A DNA stretch of 64,000 bases, from contig NZ_CANLZW010000003.1 of NCBI RefSeq assembly GCF_947495625.1, forward strand, positions 62,001 to 126,000, in the 5' to 3' direction. Origin of the DNA: an uncultured Cocleimonas sp. Its GTDB lineage: Bacteria; Pseudomonadota; Gammaproteobacteria; Thiotrichales; Thiotrichaceae. Numbering within the stretch: the stretch's first letter is position 1; the number at the start of each line of letters is the position of its first letter. A program made the translations under genes and the position numbers. Of this stretch, positions 46,098 to 55,616 are shown piece after piece. A model generated the notes under the pieces. The model was not told the origin of the DNA, did no database searches, and was given only the letters and a program-made list of their open reading frames with translations.

Positions 46098-46629
46098 AGA
46101 TACAAATTCACAAAACGGCGCAAAACCAAACGGACAGGAAGCTGTTCAGAAAACTGAAGCTCAAGAGCAGCAGTTCATTATCGAGCGTGTGTACGTAAAA
46201 GATATTTCATTTGAGTCTCCGAATAGTCCAGCTATTTTCACACAGGATTGGGAACCAGATACAAACCTAAACCTAAATACTCAGGTTAATCCGTTGGGTG
46301 AAGATCATTATGAAGTTGAGCTTCATTTAACAGTATCAGTAAAAGGTAAAGACGGAAAAACGGCGTTTCTTGTAGAAGTAGTTCAAGCAGGTGCTTTTCT
46401 TATCAAAGGTTACCCAGCTGAGCAATTAAACCATTTATTGGCTAGTTACTGTCCAAGCAACTTATTCCCTTATGCACGTGAAGTGATTTCAAACTTGGTA
46501 TCTAAAGGTAGCTTCCCTGAAATGCATCTTTCTCCAATTAACTTTGATGCACTTTACGCACAAAACGTTGCTAAGCAGCAAGAAGCTCAAGCAAACGGTG
46601 GAGCACCAGCAGAGACGACTGAAGTATAA
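46090..46629 (+). CDS. secB: protein-export chaperone SecB
   Basis: Tetrameric chaperone that keeps presecretory proteins unfolded and hands them to SecA. The core is clear: FIIERVYVKDISFESPNSP, YEVELHLTVSVKGKDGKTAF and CPSNLFPYAREVISNLVSKG, followed by FPEMHLSPINFDALY. At 179 residues it is longer than E. coli SecB (155) because of a Gln/Asn-rich N-terminal tail and an Ala/Gln-rich C-terminal tail. Confidence 0.96.
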   Translation: MAEDTNSQNGAKPNGQEAVQKTEAQEQQFIIERVYVKDISFESPNSPAIFTQDWEPDTNLNLNTQVNPLGEDHYEVELHLTVSVKGKDGKTAFLVEVVQAGAFLIKGYPAEQLNHLLASYCPSNLFPYAREVISNLVSKGSFPEMHLSPINFDALYAQNVAKQQEAQANGGAPAETTEV

Positions 46630-46703
46630 TTAGTCGATCTGTCTAAGCATATATCGTTTAAGAGTAAGTATTAGAAGAGTAAATTTAAGAAGAGTAAAAA
46701 AAC

Positions 46704-47717
46704 ATGACAACATCAGAGCGTCCCCAGAAAATATCGGTTTACGGTGCAGGTTCATGGGGAACTGCTCTGGCGTTGCAACTCGCTAGAAATGGCATAGATG
46801 TATTGCTCTGGGATTTCAATCCCGAGCATATCGAAGCTTACGATAAAGCCCGCGAAAACACCGGATTCCTTCCGGGAATTCCTTTCCCAGATAATCTGAA
46901 GTGTTCTAGTTCAATCGATGATCTAGTTCAACATTCTTACGATCAATTAATCGTTATACCCAGTCATGGCTTTCGTGATTTGCTTAAGCAATTAAAACCA
47001 AAACTTAGCAAGCAACACACCATTGTTTGGGCAACCAAAGGCCTTGAAGTGGGAAGCGGAAAGTTGTTGCATGAAGTGCTTATTGAAGAATTAGGTACAG
47101 ATATACCTTATGGTTTGGTTTCTGGACCTACCTTTGCCACTGAAGTTGCCAAAGGTTTGCCGTCAGCAATGACTGCAGCGGCATCTACAGAAGCATTGGC
47201 AGAACGAACTGCTGCAGCATTTCAAGGGGGTAATTACCGTGTTTATACCAGTGATGATGTGCTCGGCGTAGAACTCGGGGGTGCAGTGAAAAATGTGCTA
47301 GCCATAGCCGCTGGAATTTCTGATGGTTTAGGCTTTGGCGCAAATGCAAGAGCTGCGATTATCACTCGAGGTCTTGCGGAAATTATGCGACTTGCCGATA
47401 AGATGGGTGCGCAACATGAAACAATTATGGGCTTATCCGGTGTTGGTGATCTGGTTTTAACGTGTACCGACAATCAATCACGTAATCGACGTTTGGGTTT
47501 AGCGCTTGGTGAGGGGAAAGATCTTGATGCTGCAATTGCTGAGATTGGACAAGCCGTGGAAGGCGCCAAGACATCACACAGTATCCATATGCTAGCTGAG
47601 CGTGCCGGGATTGAGATGCCGATTAGCGAATGCGTTCATCAGGTTCTTTATAAAGGCATGGCACCCGAAGATGCCGTCACAGAATTATTTGCGCGCGAGT
47701 TGAAGCCTGAATTCTAA
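46704..47717 (+). CDS. gpsA: glycerol-3-phosphate dehydrogenase [NAD(P)+]
   Basis: Makes sn-glycerol-3-phosphate for phospholipids. The dinucleotide loop is SVYGAGSWGTALALQLARNG; the catalytic Lys and substrate region are WATKGLEVGSG, VSGPTFATEVAKGLP and GGAVKNVLAIAAGISDGLGF. The 337-residue length is normal. The leader carries a 15-bp-period direct repeat (AGAAGAGTAAA at 46673 and 46688), and the second copy supplies the ribosome binding site. Last gene of the rhodanese-grxC-secB-gpsA operon. Confidence 0.97.
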   Translation: MTTSERPQKISVYGAGSWGTALALQLARNGIDVLLWDFNPEHIEAYDKARENTGFLPGIPFPDNLKCSSSIDDLVQHSYDQLIVIPSHGFRDLLKQLKPKLSKQHTIVWATKGLEVGSGKLLHEVLIEELGTDIPYGLVSGPTFATEVAKGLPSAMTAAASTEALAERTAAAFQGGNYRVYTSDDVLGVELGGAVKNVLAIAAGISDGLGFGANARAAIITRGLAEIMRLADKMGAQHETIMGLSGVGDLVLTCTDNQSRNRRLGLALGEGKDLDAAIAEIGQAVEGAKTSHSIHMLAERAGIEMPISECVHQVLYKGMAPEDAVTELFARELKPEF

Positions 47718-47811
47718 TTTTTAAAACTGAATTACTGATTACTTATCTTTAATTCCCTGTCTTTGATCTATCCTGTAATTTTTATTATGTTCTCTGATTC
47801 ATCCTCATAAG

Positions 47812-47840
47812 AAAAAAATGCCCTCAAAGTAGGGGGGTGT
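47812..47840 (+). repeat. G-rich intergenic element, copy 7
   Basis: A7 TGCCCTC then AAAGTAGGGGGGTGT. It lies between gpsA and the ornithine-cyclodeaminase-like gene, both plus strand. With copy 8 it brackets the two-gene oxidoreductase cassette. Confidence 0.93.
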
Positions 47841-47888
47841 GATTTTAATAAACTATAATATCCTGTATCAAATATTGTGAGCATTTAA

Positions 47889-48863
47889 ATGAATTCCATA
47901 CCTTATCTTGGCAGTGAGCAACTTAAAGCAAAACTTCCGTGGCTAGACCTGATTGATGCCATCGATACCGTTTTCACCTCTGAAGTGATTGAGCCCTTGC
48001 GTCACCAGCATGACTTGAACGTACCCAATGAACCAACCGCTTCTTTGTTATTAAAACCAGCCTGGATTGAAGGCGAGTATCTTGGGGTGAAGCAAGTTAC
48101 TATTTTTCCTGGGAATAGCGCTCGAGGGCTTCCCGGGCTAAATGGTAGTTATCTACTCAGTAGTGCAAAAACAGGCGAACCATTATTGCAAGTTGATGCG
48201 GATGAGCTAACTGCCAGACGCACTGCTGCAGCCTCAGCGCTGGCCTGCCGATATTTATCCCGTGCAGATTCGCATAAATTATTGCTCATCGGTTCTGGTC
48301 GATTAGCCCGTGAATTAGTATATGCACACAGTGCTGTCCGACCAATAGATCAAATCGAAGTATGGAGCCGCAATCAACAATCTGCAGAAAAACTGGTTGC
48401 CACATTTGTTACAGAAGGATTGCCCGCAACGGTCTGTACGGATGCAGATTTAGCTTATTCCGCAGCTTCGGCAGATATCATCAGCTGTGCAACCATGTCG
48501 ACTCAAGCAATTATTTTAGGTGAATGGCTAACGCCTGGTACGCACCTCGATTTAGTAGGTGGATTTAAACCAGATATGCGTGAAACTGATGATGCTGCGG
48601 TCCAGAAATCAGCCGTTTTTGTCGACACACGATTGGCAGCCATCGTTGAAGCGGGTGATTTAACTCAACCCATAGAAAATGGTACGTTTGATAAAAATGA
48701 TGTCGTTGCCGAATTATCTGAATTAAGTGGAAAGCAGCACGAGGGTCGCAGTCAGCTTTTAGACAGCGATCAACAAATTACACTCTTTAAATCGGTGGGT
48801 GCAGCAAGAGAGGATTTAGCGGCAGCTATTTTGGCTTATGAAGGTTTAGTAGACGAAACTTAA
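47889..48863 (+). CDS. ornithine cyclodeaminase / mu-crystallin family protein
   Basis: NAD(P)-binding enzyme of 324 residues. Family blocks are VKQVTIFPGNSARGLPGLNG, DADELTARRTAAASALACRY (conserved Arg-rich helix) and the Rossmann region LLLIGSGRLARELVYAHSAV. The family includes ornithine cyclodeaminase and ketimine reductases acting on pyrroline- or piperideine-2-carboxylate. Pairing with a D-amino-acid-dehydrogenase-like gene 1 bp downstream favours the ketimine reductase role, but that is inference. Confidence 0.88.
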   Translation: MNSIPYLGSEQLKAKLPWLDLIDAIDTVFTSEVIEPLRHQHDLNVPNEPTASLLLKPAWIEGEYLGVKQVTIFPGNSARGLPGLNGSYLLSSAKTGEPLLQVDADELTARRTAAASALACRYLSRADSHKLLLIGSGRLARELVYAHSAVRPIDQIEVWSRNQQSAEKLVATFVTEGLPATVCTDADLAYSAASADIISCATMSTQAIILGEWLTPGTHLDLVGGFKPDMRETDDAAVQKSAVFVDTRLAAIVEAGDLTQPIENGTFDKNDVVAELSELSGKQHEGRSQLLDSDQQITLFKSVGAAREDLAAAILAYEGLVDET

Positions 48864-48864
48864 G

Positions 48865-50142
48865 ATGAATCAAGACCAACCAAAAGGCACTGTTGCGATT
48901 GTCGGCAGTGGCATTATTGGTATTACTACAGCGCTCGAATTACAGGAAGCTGGTTATCAGGTTACGTTATTTGATAAAACGAACCCAGCAACTGAGACTT
49001 CCTATGGTAATGCCAGCTTCCTTGCCATAGAGCTCATTGATCCTCAGGCTACAGTGGGGAATATTGTCTCTGCAGTGAAGCAACTTTTTAGTGAAAATGC
49101 GGCATTAAAAGTTACCCCAGATCACTTGTTTTCCTTCATCCCGTGGAGCATCAAGTTTCTAAAAAAGGCGGCTAAATCACGGCAAAATAAAAGCCGTAAA
49201 GCCATTGTCGCTTTAAATAAACATTCCATAAATGCCTGGAAATCGCTATTAAATAAATCTAATTGCGAAGAAATGATGCGTAAAAGTGGCTATCTCCAAG
49301 TATGGGAAAAGTCTTCAAGTATCAAGCAAGCAGAAAACTGCCAGAAAGCACTACAAGCACAGGGTATTGAGTGTGAAATCTTAAAAGATTCGGCATTATT
49401 TGATATAGAGCCCGCGTTATCACGTGATATAAAACATGCGCTTTATTGCCCAGAATCCGTGCAATTATTAGAGCCCTATGAAACGGCAGTCGCGCTATTT
49501 GATCGCTTTGTAGAGCAAGGTGGGAATTTCAAACAATCAGAAGTGAAGCAAATCTCTACGCCTGATCAACGCGTTGGTTTATCTACCTCCAGTGGTGATT
49601 TTGACTTTGATAAATTAGTGGTTTGCGCGGGAGTCTGGAGTAAAAAACTACTTGAACAGCTGGGGCTGGATATTCCGCTGGTAGCCGAACGAGGTTATCA
49701 CTTAACGTTTCCAGATAGCCCAGTTAAATTTAAGCGTTTGATTATGTCGGCTGATAGGCATGTGATGTTAACGCCACTCAAAACCGGAATGCGAATCACC
49801 GGTTTTGCCGAGTTTGCCAATGTGGATTCAAAACCCGTTGCAAAGCGTTATGAAACCTTGAGTAAGCATATCAATGCGATAATCCCGAATTTTGATGCTG
49901 ATAAACAACAGCCCAGTGAATGGATGGGTAATCGCTCAACATTGCCAGATTCTTTGCCAGTTATCGACTTGCACCCGCAACATCCTCAAATTGGGATGGT
50001 CTTTGGTCATCAACATTTGGGATTAACGCAAGCACCCATATCGGCAAAAATTATTACGGCGTTGATTGATAGTGATAAAAACAATCAAACACTGGCTGAC
50101 TTTAAAGACGTATTGAGTAGTTTTTCAGTAAATAGGTTTTAA
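48865..50142 (+). CDS. FAD-dependent D-amino-acid dehydrogenase-like oxidoreductase
   Basis: DadA/DAO-family flavoenzyme of 425 residues. The FAD loop is VAIVGSGIIGITTALELQEA, followed by the substrate-side SYGNASF. The C-terminal block GMVFGHQHLGLTQAPISAKI is the second FAD-contact region. It oxidises an amino or imino acid to a keto or cyclic imino product. It follows the cyclodeaminase-family gene by one base, so one transcript. Could act on D-proline or hydroxyproline; no motif fixes the substrate. Confidence 0.87.
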   Translation: MNQDQPKGTVAIVGSGIIGITTALELQEAGYQVTLFDKTNPATETSYGNASFLAIELIDPQATVGNIVSAVKQLFSENAALKVTPDHLFSFIPWSIKFLKKAAKSRQNKSRKAIVALNKHSINAWKSLLNKSNCEEMMRKSGYLQVWEKSSSIKQAENCQKALQAQGIECEILKDSALFDIEPALSRDIKHALYCPESVQLLEPYETAVALFDRFVEQGGNFKQSEVKQISTPDQRVGLSTSSGDFDFDKLVVCAGVWSKKLLEQLGLDIPLVAERGYHLTFPDSPVKFKRLIMSADRHVMLTPLKTGMRITGFAEFANVDSKPVAKRYETLSKHINAIIPNFDADKQQPSEWMGNRSTLPDSLPVIDLHPQHPQIGMVFGHQHLGLTQAPISAKIITALIDSDKNNQTLADFKDVLSSFSVNRF

Positions 50143-50162
50143 CAGATTTTTTTATATTCCTG

Positions 50163-50191
50163 AAAAAAAACGCCCCAAAGTAGGGGGGTGT
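50163..50191 (+). repeat. G-rich intergenic element, copy 8
   Basis: A8 CGCCCC then AAAGTAGGGGGGTGT. It lies between convergent genes, 21 bp after the DadA-like stop and before a separate perfect terminator (50246-50276). Having its own terminator nearby argues that the element is not needed for termination. Confidence 0.93.
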
Positions 50192-50245
50192 GTATGACAA
50201 CAAAGCAGCATGGTTATATAAAAACTATATACGAAAATAAAGCAC

Positions 50246-50276
50246 AAAAAAGCCTCGAGAGTATCGAGGCTTTTTT
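50246..50276. terminator. bidirectional rho-independent terminator
   Basis: AAAAAAGCCTCGA, loop gagta, TCGAGGCTTTTTT: a perfect 13-bp stem with T6 on both strands. It serves the DadA-like gene on the plus strand and ilvD on the minus strand. Confidence 0.92.
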
Positions 50277-50309
50277 AATACATTCAATGCATAGGTATAA
50301 CGCTAAACA

Positions 50310-52160
50310 TTACTTTTCAACTTGAGACACATCTCTAACCGCACCTTTTGCTGCAGATGTTGCCATAGCTGCGTAGGCTCTTAATGCTGGAGTGACATTT
50401 CTCGGACGAGGCCCAGCTTTCCAGCCTGCGCTACCTTTGGCATCCATTGCATCACGGCGCTGTTGCAGCTCATCATCAGAAATTCTAAGCGAAATTTTAC
50501 GGTTCGGAATGTCGATATCTATGGTATCGCCTTCTTCGACTAGTCCAATCGCTCCGCCTTCTGCTGCTTCTGGTGAAGCGTGTCCGATCGATAAACCCGA
50601 TGTGCCGCCAGAGAAACGACCGTCGGTGATTAATGCACAAGCTTTGCCAAGACCTTTTGATTTCAAGTAACTGGTCGGATACAGCATTTCCTGCATGCCC
50701 GGTCCACCTTTTGGTCCTTCATAAAGAATAACAACGATATCGCCTTCGACGATCTCATCAGCAAGGATTGCGGTTACTGCATCATCTTGAGATTCATAAA
50801 CACGTGCGCGCCCTTCAAAGGTCAAGATATGTTCATCAACGCCCGCTGTCTTTACGATACAGCCATCTTCTGCGATATTTCCGTAAAGTACTGCTAAACC
50901 ACCGTCTTTAGAGTAAGCGTGTTCAACATCACGAATACAGCCGCCGACTTTATCAATGTCTAGATCATCCCAGCGTTTGCTTTGACTAAAGGCATGCACG
51001 GTACGTACATTTCCCGGAGCCGCTTTATAGAAAGTTTGTACTTCTTCAGATGGGTTACGTGCGATATCCCACTTTTCCAGTGCTTCGCCCATTGTGCGCG
51101 CGTGAACGGTGTTACATTCTGTATGAAGCATACCGCCTCGTTCTAGCTCGCCCAGAATTCTGAAAACGCCACCAGCGCGATGTACATCTTCCATGTGGTA
51201 TAGCTGAGTTGCAGGTGCTACTTTGCTCAAATTAGGCACTGAGCGAGACAAACGATCCATATCGTCCATGGTGAAATCGACTTTAGCTTCATGAGCTGCT
51301 GCAAGTAAATGCAGAACAGTATTGGTCGAACCACCCATGGTGATATCGAGACTCATCGCGTTTTCGAAGGCTTTGAAGTTAGCAATGTTACGTGGTAATG
51401 CAGTCTCGTCGTCTTCTTCATACCAACGTTTAGTCAGAACCATAATCTGACGAGCCGCTTCTAAGAATAACTGCTCACGATCAGAGTGTGTTGCCAGCAT
51501 CGAACCATTGCCTGGCAACGATAAACCTAAAGCTTCTGTCAAACAGTTCATTGAGTTTGCAGTAAACATGCCTGAACACGAACCACAGGTAGGACAGGCT
51601 GAAACTTCCGTCTTAAACACATCTTCATCTGAGACTTTATCATCAGCGGCGGAAACCATGGCATCAACCAGATCAAGTTTTACCACCTGATCTTGAATAA
51701 CCGCTTTGCCCGATTCCATCGGTCCACCAGATACAAAGATCACTGGAATGTTCAAGCGTAAGGCAGCGTTTAACATGCCCGGTGTGATTTTGTCGCAGTT
51801 AGAAATACAGACTAAAGCATCCGCACAATGCGCGTTCACCATGTATTCCACAGAATCAGAGATAATTTCGCGTGATGGCAAACTATAAAGCATGCCATCG
51901 TGACCCATTGCTATACCGTCATCAACAGCAATGGTATTGAATTCTTTTGCGACACCGCCCGCTTTTTCTATTTCGCGTGCTACAAGCTGACCCATGTCTT
52001 TCAGGTGGACATGACCTGGCACAAACTGCGTGAATGAATTTGAAATAGCGATGATTGGCTTACTGAAATCGTCATCTTTCATACCAGTAGCGCGCCATAG
52101 GGCTCTGGCTCCAGCCATATTACGGCCGTGGGTGGATGTGCGTGAACGATACTCTGGCAT
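50310..52160 (-). CDS. ilvD: dihydroxy-acid dehydratase
   Basis: Iron-sulfur enzyme (616 residues) that dehydrates dihydroxy acids in branched-chain amino acid synthesis. Cluster cysteines are in [19 protein letters not shown] and [19 protein letters not shown]. The substrate-side block is [20 protein letters not shown]. It stands alone, away from ilvE and any ilvBN or ilvC. The leader contains a G-rich element but no evident leader peptide or riboswitch. Confidence 0.97.
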   Translation of the reverse strand: MPEYRSRTSTHGRNMAGARALWRATGMKDDDFSKPIIAISNSFTQFVPGHVHLKDMGQLVAREIEKAGGVAKEFNTIAVDDGIAMGHDGMLYSLPSREIISDSVEYMVNAHCADALVCISNCDKITPGMLNAALRLNIPVIFVSGGPMESGKAVIQDQVVKLDLVDAMVSAADDKVSDEDVFKTEVSACPTCGSCSGMFTANSMNCLTEALGLSLPGNGSMLATHSDREQLFLEAARQIMVLTKRWYEEDDETALPRNIANFKAFENAMSLDITMGGSTNTVLHLLAAAHEAKVDFTMDDMDRLSRSVPNLSKVAPATQLYHMEDVHRAGGVFRILGELERGGMLHTECNTVHARTMGEALEKWDIARNPSEEVQTFYKAAPGNVRTVHAFSQSKRWDDLDIDKVGGCIRDVEHAYSKDGGLAVLYGNIAEDGCIVKTAGVDEHILTFEGRARVYESQDDAVTAILADEIVEGDIVVILYEGPKGGPGMQEMLYPTSYLKSKGLGKACALITDGRFSGGTSGLSIGHASPEAAEGGAIGLVEEGDTIDIDIPNRKISLRISDDELQQRRDAMDAKGSAGWKAGPRPRNVTPALRAYAAMATSAAKGAVRDVSQVEK

Positions 52161-52232
52161 GGGGATTCTTCTCTATTATAAATGGTAGAAGGCTATTTTA
52201 ACGCTGAATCAGGGTCTTTGGAAATACTCTTT

Positions 52233-52261
52233 AAAAAAGCGGTTAAAAGTAGGGGGGTGAC
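52233..52261 (+). repeat. G-rich intergenic element, copy 9
   Basis: A6 GCGGTT then AAAAGTAGGGGGGTGAC. Lies upstream of ilvD (minus strand) and upstream of the small gene at 52382. The spacer departs from the GCC form and cannot form the CCT/AGG hairpin, which argues against a folded-RNA role. Confidence 0.92.
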
Positions 52262-52381
52262 CTTTAAATTATTAACGGATCTTTTGTGAAAGTGTGATGA
52301 ACTTCACGGAATTAACAGTGAGAATCCAATATATTATTCATACAGCAATAGTCACAGTCATAAAAGACAAAGGAGCTAATC

Positions 52382-52474
52382 ATGAAACTTACAATCTTAC
52401 CCATATTGATCATTAGCCTAATGCTTGCGGCGACAATTATTATATCCGCAGAAGTGTTGATGTCTCCTTTCTAG
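52382..52474 (+). CDS. 30-residue hydrophobic microprotein
   Basis: ATG to TAG gives MKLTILPILIISLMLAATII followed by ISAEVLMSPF. One continuous hydrophobic segment covers residues 4-22, so a single-pass membrane protein or a small secreted leader is likely. Support for translation is AAAGGAG ending six bases before the ATG. A weak promoter-like pair (TTAACA near 52311 and TATTCA 17 bp later) lies upstream. It sits alone between two direct copies of the G-rich element. I recognise no family; confidence rests on the ribosome binding site and composition. Confidence 0.6.
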   Translation: MKLTILPILIISLMLAATIIISAEVLMSPF

Positions 52475-52507
52475 CAGGCTTTGAAGCATCTCTTTGAGAA
52501 TGCTTTT

Positions 52508-52536
52508 AAAAAAGTGCTCCAAAGTAGGGGGGTGAC
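52508..52536 (+). repeat. G-rich intergenic element, copy 10
   Basis: A6 GTGCTCC then AAAGTAGGGGGGTGAC. Lies between the microprotein gene and the patatin gene. It is 275 bp from copy 9 in the same orientation, the shortest interval in the window. Confidence 0.93.
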
Positions 52537-52553
52537 CTTAAATATTGAATGCC

Positions 52554-54005
52554 TTACTTTAGCCCGTTAATAAATGCTTGAAAGCTCTTTGAGCGTTGCA
52601 TTAATTTCATGCCAGCATCTTCCAGTTGATCTACGGTTTTATTCGGTAGCTCGAGGGCAGTGGGAACGATTCCTAATTCTTTAAGTTCCGAGGGTCTCAG
52701 GTCTTCAAGATTAATTTCAATCAATTGAAACTCTATATTTGCGCAGTCTTTACTGGGCTTTTCTCGACAGCGTGATGTTTGTACTTGTTTTTTCCAGACA
52801 GGGAATTTGCTCGTTAATAAGTCAATAGTCTCCGTGTTGTACTTATTGGATTGGATTGTGGTGGTGGTATCAATCACATCAACCGTTGAAGGCGCTCGCT
52901 TTCGGGTGGCAATAATGGGGTTTTGAAAACTGGCGGCATTAACGCTGATAAAAACCATCTTTTTGGTGTCCTGCATGCCGTAGGTTTTCATCGCACTCCA
53001 CATGCTGTCGTTATGAAACGAAATGATATCCAGAATAGAGCGTATGCCCAGATTATCAGCGACTCCACCATCGACTAAATGCAGGTATTTTAACTTTTTA
53101 TTATCGCGGTAGTTTTTAACTCTAAGGGCATCTTTATAACGCTTTTGCTTATTTTTTACTTTGTTTCTATTGCGTTTTTGAACATCCCAAACGATAGGTG
53201 AAAACTTGCAACTGCCCGCGTGATTCTCCAGAGTGATAGGAGAGAAAACAACAGGCACGGCAGAAGAGGCAGCAACGGCACGAGATATCGGATAGCTATT
53301 TAAATCTGAGCAAATCCAGCTGAAATGATAGCCAGTAAAAGAAAAGCCTTGTCCCAATGACAAGTCTGTCGCATTGATAACGATAAATGGAGCATCGGGG
53401 CGCATATCGCCAAAATGTTTCTTTTTGAAAATAGTCTGGTGATAATATTCTGCGGCTAGATCGCTGCGTTCAAACAGCGCTGGCGCTAATCGAATCCAGG
53501 ATTTTGGGCTAAATAAAGAAAGGTTGAGTAATTCTGTCTGGATTTTTCTCTTAAGCACTTTCTTCTCAAAATCTTTGAAAATGCCATCGCCAAATAAACC
53601 ATAATACGCTGAGGTGAAACTTCCGCCAGATACCGATGAAATCATGTCGACTTCATCCAGTAAGCGTCGTTGTTTATTGCCGATATTGACGTTGGTGTCA
53701 CGTAATTTTTTTAGAACGCCGTATGACAGTGCCGCAGAACGGGTTCCACCACCTGAAAATGCCATAAATAAAGAAAGCTCGTCAGATCGTTGATTTTTTG
53801 GTGCTGAGCCTAATGCTGCTAATTCTGAGCTAGATTTAGCCTTCAGGGGCTCGTTCATTTTAGGGGAAGTAACGCTACAAGCACTAAGAAATAACCCGCT
53901 AAAAATTATGCATAGTGGCTTAGCTGTGAATATTTTTCTTATGCGGCTTAGTGTTGTTATTTGTGACATAGTGGTTAAAGTAGTCTCTTGTAAATCTTTT
54001 AGCAT
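52554..54005 (-). CDS. patatin-like phospholipase lipoprotein
   Basis: 483 residues. A lipoprotein signal ends at LFLSACSVTSP. The patatin core has the oxyanion loop FMAFSGGGTRSAALSYGVL, the nucleophile elbow ISSVSGGSFTSAYYG (Ser in SVSGG, the form common in this subgroup), and the catalytic Asp in HLVDGGVADNLG. Predicted acyl hydrolase on membrane lipids. The ATG at 53969 is an alternative start that keeps the signal peptide; neither start has a strong ribosome binding site. Confidence 0.9.
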   Translation of the reverse strand: MLKDLQETTLTTMSQITTLSRIRKIFTAKPLCIIFSGLFLSACSVTSPKMNEPLKAKSSSELAALGSAPKNQRSDELSLFMAFSGGGTRSAALSYGVLKKLRDTNVNIGNKQRRLLDEVDMISSVSGGSFTSAYYGLFGDGIFKDFEKKVLKRKIQTELLNLSLFSPKSWIRLAPALFERSDLAAEYYHQTIFKKKHFGDMRPDAPFIVINATDLSLGQGFSFTGYHFSWICSDLNSYPISRAVAASSAVPVVFSPITLENHAGSCKFSPIVWDVQKRNRNKVKNKQKRYKDALRVKNYRDNKKLKYLHLVDGGVADNLGIRSILDIISFHNDSMWSAMKTYGMQDTKKMVFISVNAASFQNPIIATRKRAPSTVDVIDTTTTIQSNKYNTETIDLLTSKFPVWKKQVQTSRCREKPSKDCANIEFQLIEINLEDLRPSELKELGIVPTALELPNKTVDQLEDAGMKLMQRSKSFQAFINGLK

Positions 54006-54040
54006 AGTGTGTTAGTAGCTTAGTGTGTTAGTTTATCTTT

Positions 54041-54583
54041 ATGTCAAAAATAATTCTATTCAATAAACCCTTCGGTGTTTTAACCCAATTTACTGACAGC
54101 GAAGGGCGTGCGACTCTGGCTGATTACATCAAACAAAAAGGTGTATATGCGGCAGGGCGTCTTGATCGTGATAGTGAAGGTTTATTGGTGTTAACTGATG
54201 ATGGAAAGCTTCAAAATCGAATAGCCAGCCCAAAACATAAAATGTCTAAAACCTATTGGGTGCAGGTGGAAGGTGAGCCGAAGGAGTCTGACGTAAATAA
54301 ATTACGTGAAGGCGTAGAACTCAAAGATGGCATGACCATGCCAGCAAAAATCAAAATTATTCCAGAGCCTTATTTATTGTGGGAGCGGGATCCGCCAGTA
54401 CGTGTTCGTAAGACCATTCCGGATAGCTGGTTGGAAATTACGATTAGTGAAGGTCGAAACCGGCAGGTTAGGCGGATGACCGCAGCAATCGGCTATCCAA
54501 CATTACGTTTAATTCGGTATCGAGTGGGTTCCTGGACGATTGATGGGTTGGGTAAAGGGGATCTGAAAGAACTTGAAGTTTAA
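54041..54583 (+). CDS. rluE: 23S rRNA pseudouridine synthase, RluE type
   Basis: Small RsuA-family pseudouridine synthase of 180 residues without an S4 domain, as in RluE, which modifies U2457 of 23S rRNA. The catalytic Asp lies in AAGRLDRDSEGLLVLTDDG; the C-terminal block SEGRNRQVRRMTAAIGYPTL is family-specific. Divergent from the patatin gene with 35 bp between. Confidence 0.92.
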   Translation: MSKIILFNKPFGVLTQFTDSEGRATLADYIKQKGVYAAGRLDRDSEGLLVLTDDGKLQNRIASPKHKMSKTYWVQVEGEPKESDVNKLREGVELKDGMTMPAKIKIIPEPYLLWERDPPVRVRKTIPDSWLEITISEGRNRQVRRMTAAIGYPTLRLIRYRVGSWTIDGLGKGDLKELEV

Positions 54584-54808
54584 TTGTAAAAACTTAGTCG
54601 AGGTATAGACTGTCGACGAGCTAGTTCTAAGCTTTGGTATACATGAGTTGTCCATTTCAAAAAACAAAATGGCAAGCTCATGGTAAGTAAGGGGTGTGAA
54701 AGTGTGTACTCCTAATTGTTTCAGTCACTGATGTTAATATACTAGATTACTTGCGATAAATTGGCAGAGAGCGAATAATCCATCATTTAAAGCCTTCTGG
54801 GATTAGCC

Positions 54809-55543
54809 TTGCCTCTTATATTCGAAGAACTCGATTTTCGACATACGCCACTTGGCGAAATAAGCTTAAGAAAGCGTTCAGAGCCTCGCCTGGAAAATAA
54901 ACTCATTTACGAAGTTAAGATGAATGAAGAGTTTTTGATGTCGAGTCTGTTTGTCGAAGCAGAATTACAACTCTCTCACCTTGGTTTAGCAGCGCTTGGC
55001 GATAAGTTTGATGATAAACCACTAGATGTGATCGTCGGCGGTTTGGGGCTCGGTTATACGGCAGCAGCGGCGCTAGAGAATTCTTCTGTTGCAACCTTGA
55101 AAGTGATCGATGTGATGCCGCCAGTGATTGAATGGCATGAAAAAGGTTTGGTGCCTTTAGGTGAGGAACTCATGGCTGATTCTCGTTGTGAGCTAGTGTT
55201 GGGAGATTTCTTCGCCATTGCGAGTGCAGATACTCAGGGCTTTGGTAAAGCTAATCAGGATAAAAAAGTAGATGCTGTACTCTTGGATATCGATCATTCG
55301 CCCAGCTTTTTATTATCGCCTGGGAATGCTTCCTTTTATTCCAGCAAGGGTTTGTCTTCTTTAGCCAATAAAATAAATCAGGGAGGTGTATTTGCGCTTT
55401 GGTCGGACGTTAAAGCAAGTGATGACTTTATCCAGTTACTTGAAAGTGTTTTTGCTGATGTTAAATCTCATCTGGTATCGTTTGCTAATCCATATACGCA
55501 GGAAACTTCCAGTAATTATGTTTATACGGCAATCGTTAGATAA
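54809..55543 (+). CDS. spermidine-synthase-like methyltransferase-fold protein
   Basis: 244 residues. The nucleotide loop is LDVIVGGLGLGYTAAAAL, followed by the acidic strand-2 end VIDVMPPVIEWHEKG and the strand-4 block VDAVLLDIDHSPSFLL. It resembles spermidine-synthase-like spermine/SAM-binding proteins but lacks the full N-terminal tetramerisation domain. Substrate unknown. Start is TTG with GGGA eight bases upstream; the first ATG would remove 36 residues. It stands apart from rluE (225 bp gap with no clear feature). Confidence 0.75.
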   Translation: MPLIFEELDFRHTPLGEISLRKRSEPRLENKLIYEVKMNEEFLMSSLFVEAELQLSHLGLAALGDKFDDKPLDVIVGGLGLGYTAAAALENSSVATLKVIDVMPPVIEWHEKGLVPLGEELMADSRCELVLGDFFAIASADTQGFGKANQDKKVDAVLLDIDHSPSFLLSPGNASFYSSKGLSSLANKINQGGVFALWSDVKASDDFIQLLESVFADVKSHLVSFANPYTQETSSNYVYTAIVR

Positions 55544-55616
55544 GTGAAGAGATTATTAGAAGTATTTTTTAGAGCTATTTTCAAAGTTAAACTTACAAGG
55601 TATTAAGGAGGAATTT

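Larger units (their letters stand above)
52161..52553. other. 393-bp stretch between ilvD and the patatin gene
   Basis: Contains two G-rich elements in direct orientation (52233-52261 and 52508-52536) and between them a 30-codon gene with a good ribosome binding site. No other gene or hairpin was seen. Confidence 0.8.

Noticed and set aside
46660-46698. AAGAGTAA direct repeats before gpsA as a regulatory tandem repeat
   Set aside because: Only two good copies and one degenerate copy; the similarity may come from a purine-rich ribosome binding region.
52161-52381. Branched-chain amino acid attenuator or riboswitch in the ilvD leader
   Set aside because: No leader peptide rich in Ile/Val/Leu codons on the minus strand and no paired terminator/antiterminator could be seen.
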